In this document: one piece after another, positions 1 to 6,124 of the stretch | Position numbering within the stretch: position 1 is the stretch's first letter | Layout of the letters: each line of letters begins with the position of its first letter | DNA from: Spirochaetales bacterium | Lineage (GTDB): Bacteria > Spirochaetota > Spirochaetia > Sphaerochaetales > Sphaerochaetaceae | NCBI GenBank assembly: GCA_022784805.1 | Contig: JALFYG010000295.1 | Span: 1 to 9,510, forward strand | Direction of reading: 5' to 3' | DNA length: 9,510 bases | Notes under the pieces: generated by a model | The model's input: the letters and a program-made list of their open reading frames with translations, nothing else | Told to the model about the DNA's origin: nothing | The model's database searches: none | Position numbers and translations under genes: made by a program

Positions 1-1
1 T

Positions 2-142
2 TTCATCGATAACTATGAATGGACCTATGGATACACCAAGCGTTTCGGCATAGTTTATTGCGACTATAATACGCTCTCCAGAATCCCCAAGGACAGCGCT
101 TATTACATAAGAGATGTCATTGCAGGATATGGAGACTTCTGA
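2..142 (+). CDS. GH1 family beta-glucosidase, C-terminal end (partial)
   Basis: Reading from base 2, an open frame of 46 codons ends at TGA 140-142; the 5' part lies outside the window. The peptide matches the conserved C-terminal block of glycoside hydrolase family 1: DNYEW, then GYTKRFGIVYCDY, then RIPKDSAYYIRDVI. In GH1 enzymes the Glu-Trp of the (N)xEW motif lies in the -1 sugar subsite and binds the glucose hydroxyls. Its presence, and not the Ser/Lys/Tyr pattern of phospho-sugar enzymes, points to a beta-glucosidase acting on non-phosphorylated beta-glucosides such as cellobiose. The enzyme is expected to be cytoplasmic. The cellobiose phosphorylase gene about 2.2 kb downstream fits the same diet. 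The catalytic acid and nucleophile motifs lie upstream and cannot be checked. The family call is firm; the exact substrate is inferred. Confidence 0.9.
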   Translation, partial: FIDNYEWTYGYTKRFGIVYCDYNTLSRIPKDSAYYIRDVIAGYGDF

Positions 143-145
143 CGG

Positions 146-172
146 AGGGGCGGGAAAAACGCCCTTTCTTTA
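146..172 (+). terminator. Rho-independent terminator after the GH1 gene
   Basis: Four bases after the GH1 stop codon, GGGCG (148-152) pairs with CGCCC (160-164) around a purine-rich loop. The stem can be extended by G147-T165 and A146-T166. It runs straight into a T-rich tract (165-171). The minus-strand copy of the hairpin is not followed by a T tract, so it should act mainly on plus-strand transcripts. The T tract overlaps the stop codon of the minus-strand small ORF. Confidence 0.75.
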
Positions 173-289
173 TGCTATTTCTCCTCTTTCCTCTGGAATG
201 GACTTGTAGATTTTCAGGATGATCTGTACTACCTTGGAGATTGCAAGAATCCCCACCACCAATTCTGTAATCATCAATACCGTTGTCAT
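170..289 (-). CDS. Small hydrophobic/amphipathic membrane peptide, 39 aa
   Basis: ATG at 289-287 opens a 39-codon frame ending in TAA at 172-170. It is preceded by a perfect GGAGG (bases 296-300 on the complement) with a 6-base spacer, the best ribosome binding site in the window. The start lies only 13 bases beyond the stop of the outer-membrane-type gene, so the two are probably co-transcribed. The peptide begins MTTVLMITELVVG and has a hydrophobic helix over about residues 4-28. It then has a face of polar residues spaced 3-4-3-4 (K19, Q22, K26, K29, E33) and a charged tail with PEERGE. This fits a single membrane-spanning or membrane-surface helix. I recognise no family. A partner of the outer-membrane protein or a small toxin-like peptide are both possible; nothing proves either. 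A longer frame in this interval starts at a TTG with no binding site and is probably not real. Confidence 0.6.
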   Translation of the reverse strand: MTTVLMITELVVGILAISKVVQIILKIYKSIPEERGEIA

Positions 290-302
290 AATGGACCTCC
301 AA

Positions 303-857
303 TCAGAACTTATATGTGCATTCCACACCAGCATCGATTCCAATCATGCTGACAGATGAAGGAACTGAAGAGTACATAGTTGCGCAAGCTGTTGAGAAGA
401 ACATGTTTCTTACACCAGCGCTCATAACTACTTCGAAGTTCTCTGATGCTTGATAGCTGATGCCACCCTTACAAGCGAGACCAAGTTCAGTTCCGATTCC
501 ATCAGAGAGAACAAGGTGTGTCTCGACTCCACTTTCAAGGAAGAGTTTCATATCTTCCATGATGGCGGCATCCTTGTAGAAAGAAGCATTGAAAGTAAGA
601 ACTGACATACTGTTGTCTGCAGCCTTTTTGGCATTTGCCTCAAGGGAGACTTTGTTGTCTGAACCCACATCAACAAGAGCGTCAACGCCAGCAGAGACGC
701 CATCCACCAGGAATCCGCCTGCAGCTGAGCCAACAGCCATTTCAAAGTATCTTGTTGCACCTGCTGTGCTTCTGATGCTCACCTTTGCAGAGAGAGCTGT
801 AGCCACAAGTACGAGAACAGCCATGACTGTGATAACTTTCTTTGTTGTATGTTTCAT
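303..857 (-). CDS. Small exported protein, predicted outer-membrane beta-barrel
   Basis: 184 codons from ATG 857 to TAA at 303; an AGGAAG about 8 bases upstream supports the start. Residues 1-24 form a classic signal peptide: a basic MKHTTKK, a hydrophobic VITVMAVLVLVA stretch, and likely cleavage after ALSA. The mature part (about 160 aa) is rich in Gly, Ser, Val and Ala, with alternating polar and hydrophobic segments suggestive of amphipathic beta strands. It ends in ECTYKF; a terminal Phe in an alternating strand is the usual signal recognised by the BAM assembly machinery. The size suits an eight-stranded barrel. Three cysteines remain in the mature part, which is unusual for a barrel. 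No named family is recognised and the function is unknown. It is followed after 13 bases by the 39-aa peptide gene. No convincing promoter was identified upstream. Confidence 0.7.
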   Translation of the reverse strand: MKHTTKKVITVMAVLVLVATALSAKVSIRSTAGATRYFEMAVGSAAGGFLVDGVSAGVDALVDVGSDNKVSLEANAKKAADNSMSVLTFNASFYKDAAIMEDMKLFLESGVETHLVLSDGIGTELGLACKGGISYQASENFEVVMSAGVRNMFFSTACATMYSSVPSSVSMIGIDAGVECTYKF

Positions 858-1063
858 TTCTTTGCTTCCTTATTACAATTACAATCTACCTGCTGCCCCG
901 CACACCTATTGCAACGGTGGAAAAATATTTTGAAAGATAATTTGACTTTTTTATTTGCGCTTTAATTGCACAAAGGAGTACTTTCCATTTACTAAACTGA
1001 TAAACCCACACTCGGACCGCAACAGAAGCGCAAAACAATTTGGAAAAGTGCACATAAACCGTA

Positions 1064-1091
1064 TTGAAAAAGATTCCGTGGGCTTTATAAT
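1064..1091 (+). promoter_or_regulatory. Near-consensus sigma-70 promoter abutting the DUF1648 gene
   Basis: TTGAAA (1064-1069), a 16-base spacer and a perfect TATAAT (1086-1091). Transcription would be expected to begin around 1098-1100, only 2-4 bases before the ATG at 1102. No Shine-Dalgarno sequence lies between, so the transcript would be essentially leaderless. Confidence 0.65.
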
Positions 1092-1101
1092 CCAAATTAT
1101 C

Positions 1102-1389
1102 ATGAGTAAAAACAAAAAAATCGCAATCGCACTTATTGCAGCAGCCGTAGTCCTTGCCATCTTTGGTTTTATCGCCCTTCCAGAAAACGTGGTGACTCAA
1201 TTCAGCACATCAGGCGATGTCAACAAAATGGGAAAGATTCCAGCCCTCGCCATCCCCTTCCTGATCACAACAGTCTTTTCAGTGCTGTCCATGAACTTGG
1301 AAGAAGGTGACGAAAGAAGCAAAAAGTATATTATGGGAGCAGTATTGGGGATACTCTTATTCTTTATTATGATTGGGGTCAATCTTTGA
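1102..1389 (+). CDS. DUF1648-type small membrane protein
   Basis: 95 codons, ending in TGA at 1387-1389. The frame is open upstream to 955, but I start it at ATG 1102. From there the protein begins MSKNKK and enters a membrane helix directly, while the upstream 49 codons look non-coding and contain the promoter. Three membrane segments are visible, at about residues 7-24, 47-64 and 77-93. The loop after the first, LPENVVTQF then SGDVNKMGK, resembles the DUF1648 pattern (LP..V..HF...G.....GK). This domain is also found in the N-terminal part of SdpI-like immunity/signalling membrane proteins. The His usually present is Gln here. Function unknown; location cytoplasmic membrane. The gene stands alone and overlaps the convergent Rpn-like gene by 11 bases. 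Confidence 0.65.
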   Translation: MSKNKKIAIALIAAAVVLAIFGFIALPENVVTQFSTSGDVNKMGKIPALAIPFLITTVFSVLSMNLEEGDERSKKYIMGAVLGILLFFIMIGVNL

Positions 1390-2134
1390 CAATTGAGTCC
1401 ACATGCTCCTGAAGTTTCATGAGAACCATGGATGAAATAAGCTCTGAAGTATCAAGATTTAAGATTTTCATCACTTCTTTATTGTCCATTCCTGATGTAA
1501 TGAGCTCTTTTGCCAGATTTACTCTCCATCTTCTATCAAGAGACTTCCAGTAACTATCGAACTCATCTTTGCCTTCTTCAGAGAGAAGCCAATCCAAGCC
1601 ATCTCTTATATATTCATTGTTGAATTTATCCTTATAACCATTGACCAATTCATGGAAAGTATCCTTAAGCTTTCCCTTTGAACTGCAGTTTGGAAAAATG
1701 TAGACTGACTCAATAGGCCCGACCTGTGGATTAACACCGTTACATCTGGTTATTAATGCCTCACAATCTCCCTTTCTGTCATCAACCATGACAGCCACAA
1801 GCTTCACATCTTTATCCTCTTCTCTTCTTTCAGAGAGGGTGTACACAAGAAATCTCATTATCTTGGTGACGACTTCTTCCTGATAGTCTTCGGAAATCTT
1901 TTTGATGGCGATGCAATAGTTTTCTTTTTCATTCTCTGCATCGATCAAAACACCTTCCGCCATCTTTCCCACGACATGATCCATTTCAATGCCATTCACA
2001 TCTGTGATCGTCACTTTTTTCCCGATAATTGCAGAAACGATTTCATCCGCTCCATCAAAGGATGCAAGGAAAGGATAAATCATCGTGTCATCGAAGGGCG
2101 CACAACCATTTTTCTTTAAATTAAATTCGTTCAT
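1379..2134 (-). CDS. Rpn/PD-(D/E)XK nuclease family transposase-like protein, probably degenerate active site
   Basis: 251 codons. The frame is open to 2182, but ATG 2134 is preferred because GGAGA sits 6 bases upstream; the 16 extra residues have no such support. The layout resembles Rpn (recombination-promoting nuclease) proteins. An N-terminal segment is followed by the nuclease core (about residues 40-120) and a C-terminal helix-turn-helix-like tail (AKELITSGMDNKEVMKILNL). In family members the core has an Asp on one strand and ExQ or ExK on the next. Here the Asp appears to be D65 (GVLIDAENE), but the next strand reads YCIAIKK, with Ala76 where Glu is expected and Lys78 after it. The conserved 'RaryY' helix is replaced by KIMRFLVYTL. 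The family call rests on this pattern and is moderate. If the alignment is right, the copy has probably lost DNA cleavage or has diverged. It lies divergent from the cellobiose phosphorylase gene and overlaps the DUF1648 gene tail to tail. Confidence 0.6.
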   Translation of the reverse strand: MNEFNLKKNGCAPFDDTMIYPFLASFDGADEIVSAIIGKKVTITDVNGIEMDHVVGKMAEGVLIDAENEKENYCIAIKKISEDYQEEVVTKIMRFLVYTLSERREEDKDVKLVAVMVDDRKGDCEALITRCNGVNPQVGPIESVYIFPNCSSKGKLKDTFHELVNGYKDKFNNEYIRDGLDWLLSEEGKDEFDSYWKSLDRRWRVNLAKELITSGMDNKEVMKILNLDTSELISSMVLMKLQEHVDSIVKD

Positions 2135-2250
2135 GTTTTTTCTCCTATTATTTACAACACGTTTTTGTCCAAAACTGTTCATTTCAGGGGCGAATCAGGG
2201 CGCTCTCGATATATCTGAACGATTTTTCTTTTAAATTTCGAAATACAGTG

Positions 2251-2283
2251 TATTATTTATGTTAGTTCACTGAATAAACTAAC
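2251..2283 (+). promoter_or_regulatory. Candidate promoter -10 and operator of the cellobiose phosphorylase gene
   Basis: A TATTAT hexamer (2251-2256) is a plausible -10, although no good -35 is visible. It is followed by an inverted repeat, GTTAGTT (2261-2267) and AACTAAC (2277-2283), with perfect 7-base arms and a 9-base centre, just before the AGGAG at 2288-2292. The expected transcription start (about 2263) falls inside the repeat, the usual place for a repressor operator. The TTAGTT...AACTAA form resembles sites of ROK-family sugar repressors. That link is inference; a short mRNA hairpin is the alternative. Confidence 0.45.
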
Positions 2284-2299
2284 TTACAGGAGATTAGCT

Positions 2300-4720
2300 G
2301 TGAAATTCGGGCATTTCGATGATGAAAGAAAAGAATATGTAATTGAGACCCCTTATACTCCACTGCCATGGATCAACTATCTTGGAAACGAGGACTTCTT
2401 CGGTCTTATTTCCAACACTGCAGGTGGTTATGATTTTTATAAAGATGCAAAGATGAGGCGCATAACACGCTTCAGATATAACAACGTGCCGGAAGACAAT
2501 GGCGGACGTATGTTCTATATATCTGCAGACGGAGAAAAGGCTTTCTCCCCTTCTTTCCTGCCTACAAAGACTCCATTGGATTTCTATGAAGCCCGTCATG
2601 GCTTGGGTTATTCTCTCTTCAAGGGAACCAAGAATGATATTTCTTCAGAGCTTATTTGCTTCGTCCCAATGGGAGAGAGAGCTGAAGTCATGATGCTCAC
2701 AGTGAAAAACACTGGAGTAAAGCCAAGAGAGATCAGAACTGTGGGAGCCGTAGAGTGGTGTCTGTGGAATGCATGGGACGACTTTACAAACTTCCAGCGT
2801 AACTACTCCACAGGTGAAGTCGAGATAGAAAAGAAGGCCATCTATCATAAGACAGAGTATAGGGAAAGAAGAGACCACTACGCTTTCTTCTCTGTCAACG
2901 AAAACGTCACAGGATATGACTCTGACAGGGCTTCATTCTTAGGTCGCTTTAATAATTGGGATAATCCTTCCTCCATAACAGACGGAAAGATGAAGAACTC
3001 CCATGCCTCCGGCTGGTCACCTATCGCTGCATTGGAAAATAGATTCAGCCTCGAGCCAGGGGAAGAGAAGACTCTTATATATGTACTCGGATACATAGAA
3101 AACAAGGAAGAAGAGAAATGGGAAAGCAAGGGAGTCATTAACAAGACCAAAGCCCATGAAATGCAAAAGAGATATGGAAGCAAAGAGGCCGTGGAAGCCA
3201 AACTAAATGAACTCAAGGCTTATTGGGATACTCTTCTCTCCTCGTACCATATCTCCACCGGTGAAGAGAAGTTCGACAGAATGGTCAACATCTGGAACCA
3301 GTACCAGTGTATGGTCACCTTCAATATGTCACGCTCCGCTTCTTATTATGAAAGCGGAATCGGAAGAGGAATGGGCTTCAGAGACTCCTGCCAGGACCTC
3401 TTGGGCTTCATGCACATTATCCCAGAGCGTGCAAGACAAAGAATCATCGACATTGCCTCAATCCAGTTTGAAGATGGCTCCACATACCACCAGTACCAAC
3501 CACTGGACAAGAAAGGCAACGCAGATATCGGCGGAGGCTTCAATGACGACCCATTGTGGCTTGTGGCCTGCACCTACTCATACCTGGCTGAAACAGGCGA
3601 CTGGTCTATTCTAGAGGAGCAGGTTCCATTTAATAATGATGAGACAAAGGCAAAGAGTCTTTTGGAGCATCTTAGAAGGTGTATCGGATACACAGTCACC
3701 CACAAAGGCCCCCATGGCCTTCCTCTCATCGGAAGAGCTGACTGGAACGACTGTTTGAACCTTAACTGTTTCTCATCCACTCCTGGAGAAAGCTTCCAGA
3801 CATGTTCCAACTTTGAAAGTGGCAAAGCAGAATCTGTGTTCATCGCTGGTCTCTTTGTCAAATATGCCAAGCAATATGTAGAGATTCTCGCCCACCTGGG
3901 CTTGGAGGATGAGAAGAAGGAAATTGAGAAAGAGATCGAGAAGATGACAGAAGCCACAGTCACAGCTGGCTGGGACGGAGAGTGGTTTGTCAGAGCATAT
4001 GATGCATTCTCTAATCCTGTTGGAAGCCACCTTTGCGATGACGGTAAGATATTCATCGAGCCACAAGGCATGTGTGTAATGGCTGGGATAGGAGTTGAGG
4101 ACGGAAAGGCAGCGAAAGCTCTGGAAAGCGTTGAGAAGTATCTGGACACAAAGTATGGAATAGTCCTTCTGCAGCCAGCTTATAAGGAATATCACCTGAA
4201 CTTGGGAGAAGTATCATCTTATCCTCCAGGATACAAAGAGAACGCAGGTATCTTCTGCCACAACAACCCTTGGGTTAGCTGTGCAGAAGCATGCCTCGGT
4301 CACGGAGACAGAGCATTTGAAATCTATAGAAAGATCTGCCCTGCATACCTTGAGGACATAAGCGAGATACATAAGACAGAGCCTTATATATATTGTCAGA
4401 TGGTTGCAGGCAGGGATGCCCAGAACGAAGGAGAGGGAAAGAACAGCTGGCTCACAGGCTGTGCTGCATGGACATTTGTAAATGCGTCCCAGTTCCTGAT
4501 GGGTATTACCCCGACCTTGGATGGAATGGTAATTAACCCATGCCTTCCTAAGGAAATCAACAGCTTTACTGCGACTCGAAAGATTGGTGACACCACCCTT
4601 TTGATCTCTGGTGAGAGAGGAAAAGAATACTCCCTCACTGTAGACGGTGAGAGAGTTGAAGGTAAGACAGTGAAGATTGAAAAGGGAAAGACTCTAAAAG
4701 TAAGCGTCAATTACCTCTGA
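2300..4720 (+). CDS. cbp: Cellobiose phosphorylase (GH94)
   Basis: 806 codons from GTG 2300, with AGGAGA ending 6 bases upstream; the N-terminus MKFGHFDDERKEYVI is that of the family. The enzyme splits cellobiose with phosphate into alpha-glucose-1-phosphate and glucose, saving an ATP relative to hydrolysis. There is no signal peptide, so it acts in the cytoplasm. The full GH94 order is present: beta-sandwich (about 1-280), linker helices, (alpha/alpha)6 catalytic domain (about 320-735) and C-terminal cap. The general acid is Asp484 in GRADWNDCLN. Phosphate-site residues are R361 (GMGFRDS), H654-N655 (FCHNNPW) and T719-G720 (SWLTG). Similarity to known cellobiose phosphorylases is dense (YRERRDHYA, NIWNQYQCMVTFNMSRSAS, GFNDDPLWL, GEVSSYPPGYKEN), favouring cellobiose over chitobiose as substrate. 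Length matches the family. Its 3' end overlaps the convergent MATE gene by 14 bases, with no terminator of its own visible before that. Confidence 0.96.
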   Translation: MKFGHFDDERKEYVIETPYTPLPWINYLGNEDFFGLISNTAGGYDFYKDAKMRRITRFRYNNVPEDNGGRMFYISADGEKAFSPSFLPTKTPLDFYEARHGLGYSLFKGTKNDISSELICFVPMGERAEVMMLTVKNTGVKPREIRTVGAVEWCLWNAWDDFTNFQRNYSTGEVEIEKKAIYHKTEYRERRDHYAFFSVNENVTGYDSDRASFLGRFNNWDNPSSITDGKMKNSHASGWSPIAALENRFSLEPGEEKTLIYVLGYIENKEEEKWESKGVINKTKAHEMQKRYGSKEAVEAKLNELKAYWDTLLSSYHISTGEEKFDRMVNIWNQYQCMVTFNMSRSASYYESGIGRGMGFRDSCQDLLGFMHIIPERARQRIIDIASIQFEDGSTYHQYQPLDKKGNADIGGGFNDDPLWLVACTYSYLAETGDWSILEEQVPFNNDETKAKSLLEHLRRCIGYTVTHKGPHGLPLIGRADWNDCLNLNCFSSTPGESFQTCSNFESGKAESVFIAGLFVKYAKQYVEILAHLGLEDEKKEIEKEIEKMTEATVTAGWDGEWFVRAYDAFSNPVGSHLCDDGKIFIEPQGMCVMAGIGVEDGKAAKALESVEKYLDTKYGIVLLQPAYKEYHLNLGEVSSYPPGYKENAGIFCHNNPWVSCAEACLGHGDRAFEIYRKICPAYLEDISEIHKTEPYIYCQMVAGRDAQNEGEGKNSWLTGCAAWTFVNASQFLMGITPTLDGMVINPCLPKEINSFTATRKIGDTTLLISGERGKEYSLTVDGERVEGKTVKIEKGKTLKVSVNYL

Positions 4721-6050
4721 TTTTATATCCACGTTTATGGGCTGTGATGAATAGGTATGGGAGTTCCCATAATAGCATTGCAGCCCATCCTAATCCTGAA
4801 GCATAAGCAATTCCGATGATTCCCATCTTGGGAGTCAGAATAAAAGTAAAGATAGTGCGTATAGTAATCTGCACTGTAGTTCCCATTATAGTGGTATACA
4901 TCTTACCGGTTCCTCTGAAGAAACCTTGGACAAGATTAGTCATGGAAGGTAGGGCATATAAGAATGCCATCACTCCCAAGTAAGACGCACCACGCTCTAT
5001 GACAGACCCGGCATTCTCTCCATCTATAAAGAGAGATACTATTCCATCTTTAAGAAAGAATACCACCACTCCGATAATGAGAGCATAGCTCAGCTCCAAC
5101 AATACGCCGGACCAGAAGCCCTTCATTACTCTCTCTTTCTTCTCCGCTCCCCTATTCTGGGCAATATATGTAGCCTCTGCAGATGCTATGCCCTGCTCAG
5201 GAATAAGAGCAAAGGAATCTACCCTTGCAGAAGCATTAAAGGCAGCGATGGAAGCAACTCCCAATGAGTTCACGGCACTCTGGATAAAGAGCTTACCCAA
5301 TGGCTGCACCATCTGCTGGAGGGCAGTCGGTCCGCCATACTTCACAATGGACAGAACGCTCTCTTTCTCCAAAGCCAAGTCTTTTTTCTTCGGGAATATC
5401 TCCTTGTTTCTTGTTTTGGTCCACCAGAGGGCAAGAAAAGCAGAGACTATCTCAGCAACAACAGTGGTAGTTGCAGAGCATATGATTCCAAAGCCCAATA
5501 AGCCAAGAAAGATCAAATCCAACGCAGCGTTAAGTATGGAAGAGAAAGCAAGAAACAGAAGAGGAGTCCTGCTGTCCCCTACACTTTTCAGCCCCGCAGA
5601 AAGGGCGTTGAATATAAAGACAAAGGGAACACCCAGGAAAGTAATGGATAGATACCAGGTAGTCTTATCCAAGATGACGGAAGGAGTATCCATTAAAATA
5701 AGGATGTATTTAGAGAGGAAGAAGCCCAGTATTCCGACTATGCTGCCTGCAATGGCTCCCAGGACAAGTGTGACACCGTTAAGCTTTCTAAGCTTATCCA
5801 TATTCTTGGCGCCATAAGCCTCGCTCATCAATACTCCCGATCCAATGGTTACACCTGAAATAAGGAGGATGATCATATTCATTACAGGTTCTGCTATTCC
5901 CTCTGCAGCCAGGGCATCCTGCCCTATGAAACGACCTGCAATAATAGAGTCTACAGCGTTATACATCAGCTGCATCAGGTTTCCCAGTAGTAGTGGGACA
6001 GCATATTTAATAAGGTGAGCCAGAGGCTTCCCTTTAGTCATGTCAATCAT
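4707..6050 (-). CDS. MATE-family multidrug/metabolite efflux transporter
   Basis: 447 codons, the usual MATE length, ending in TGA at 4709-4707. The N-terminus (MTKGKPLAHLI, then AVPLLLGNLMQLMYNAVDSI and AGRFIGQDALAA) is the typical first-helix signature. The second half repeats it (VKYGGPTALQQMVQPLG, then SIAAFNASARVDSFALIPEQGI), as expected of two bundles of six helices each. MATE proteins export cationic drugs or metabolites across the inner membrane using H+ or Na+ gradients. The substrate cannot be told from sequence; the DinF/YoeA-like branch seems closest. An in-frame TAG four codons upstream limits the start to ATG 6050 or ATG 6041. Neither has a clear Shine-Dalgarno sequence, and a weak promoter lies directly upstream. 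The gene follows the ATPase gene in the same direction after 74 bases. Confidence 0.9.
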   Translation of the reverse strand: MIDMTKGKPLAHLIKYAVPLLLGNLMQLMYNAVDSIIAGRFIGQDALAAEGIAEPVMNMIILLISGVTIGSGVLMSEAYGAKNMDKLRKLNGVTLVLGAIAGSIVGILGFFLSKYILILMDTPSVILDKTTWYLSITFLGVPFVFIFNALSAGLKSVGDSRTPLLFLAFSSILNAALDLIFLGLLGFGIICSATTTVVAEIVSAFLALWWTKTRNKEIFPKKKDLALEKESVLSIVKYGGPTALQQMVQPLGKLFIQSAVNSLGVASIAAFNASARVDSFALIPEQGIASAEATYIAQNRGAEKKERVMKGFWSGVLLELSYALIIGVVVFFLKDGIVSLFIDGENAGSVIERGASYLGVMAFLYALPSMTNLVQGFFRGTGKMYTTIMGTTVQITIRTIFTFILTPKMGIIGIAYASGLGWAAMLLWELPYLFITAHKRGYKIRGN

Positions 6051-6056
6051 GATTTC

Positions 6057-6094
6057 AGTCTATTCTTAAGAAGGTTTCTTAACAATAAGAATAG
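6057..6094 (-). promoter_or_regulatory. Candidate MATE promoter within nested inverted repeats
   Basis: On the minus strand TTGTTA (6085-6080), a 17-base spacer and TAGACT (6062-6057) form a weak promoter (4 of 6 matches each) ending 6 bases before ATG 6050. The same stretch holds two nested inverted repeats: 9-base arms at 6060-6068/6086-6094 (CTATTCTTA/TAAGAATAG) and 7-base arms at 6066-6072/6076-6082 (TTAAGAA/TTCTTAA). They could be a repressor operator, or a weak hairpin at the end of the upstream gene's transcript. Confidence 0.4.
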
Positions 6095-6124
6095 AGTGCT
6101 ATAAAAGGAGCAAAGCGACCAATA

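Noticed and set aside
117..302. 61-codon minus-strand frame starting at TTG 302
   Set aside because: Weak start codon, no ribosome binding site, composition not protein-like. It overlaps the 39-codon frame, which has a perfect GGAGG.
942..968. TTGACT at 942 as a -35 of a second promoter
   Set aside because: No acceptable -10 at 16-18 bases; the better promoter is at 1064-1091.
955..1101. 49-codon N-terminal extension of the DUF1648 gene
   Set aside because: Contains the near-consensus promoter, is not membrane-like or conserved-looking, and has no better start signal than ATG 1102.
886..1200. Minus-strand open frames opposite the DUF1648 gene
   Set aside because: Mirror-image hydrophobic frames caused by the membrane segments of the real gene; no start signals.
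2135..2182. 16-codon N-terminal extension of the Rpn-like gene
   Set aside because: The GGAGA binding site serves ATG 2134, and the extension has no binding site of its own.
3574..4195. Minus-strand open frames (191 and 140 codons) opposite the cellobiose phosphorylase gene
   Set aside because: They lie inside the conserved catalytic domain on the other strand and have no start signals; chance frames.
5188..5817. Plus-strand open frame of 209 codons opposite the MATE gene
   Set aside because: Antisense to a clearly conserved transporter, low-complexity mixed composition, no ribosome binding site and no recognisable motif.
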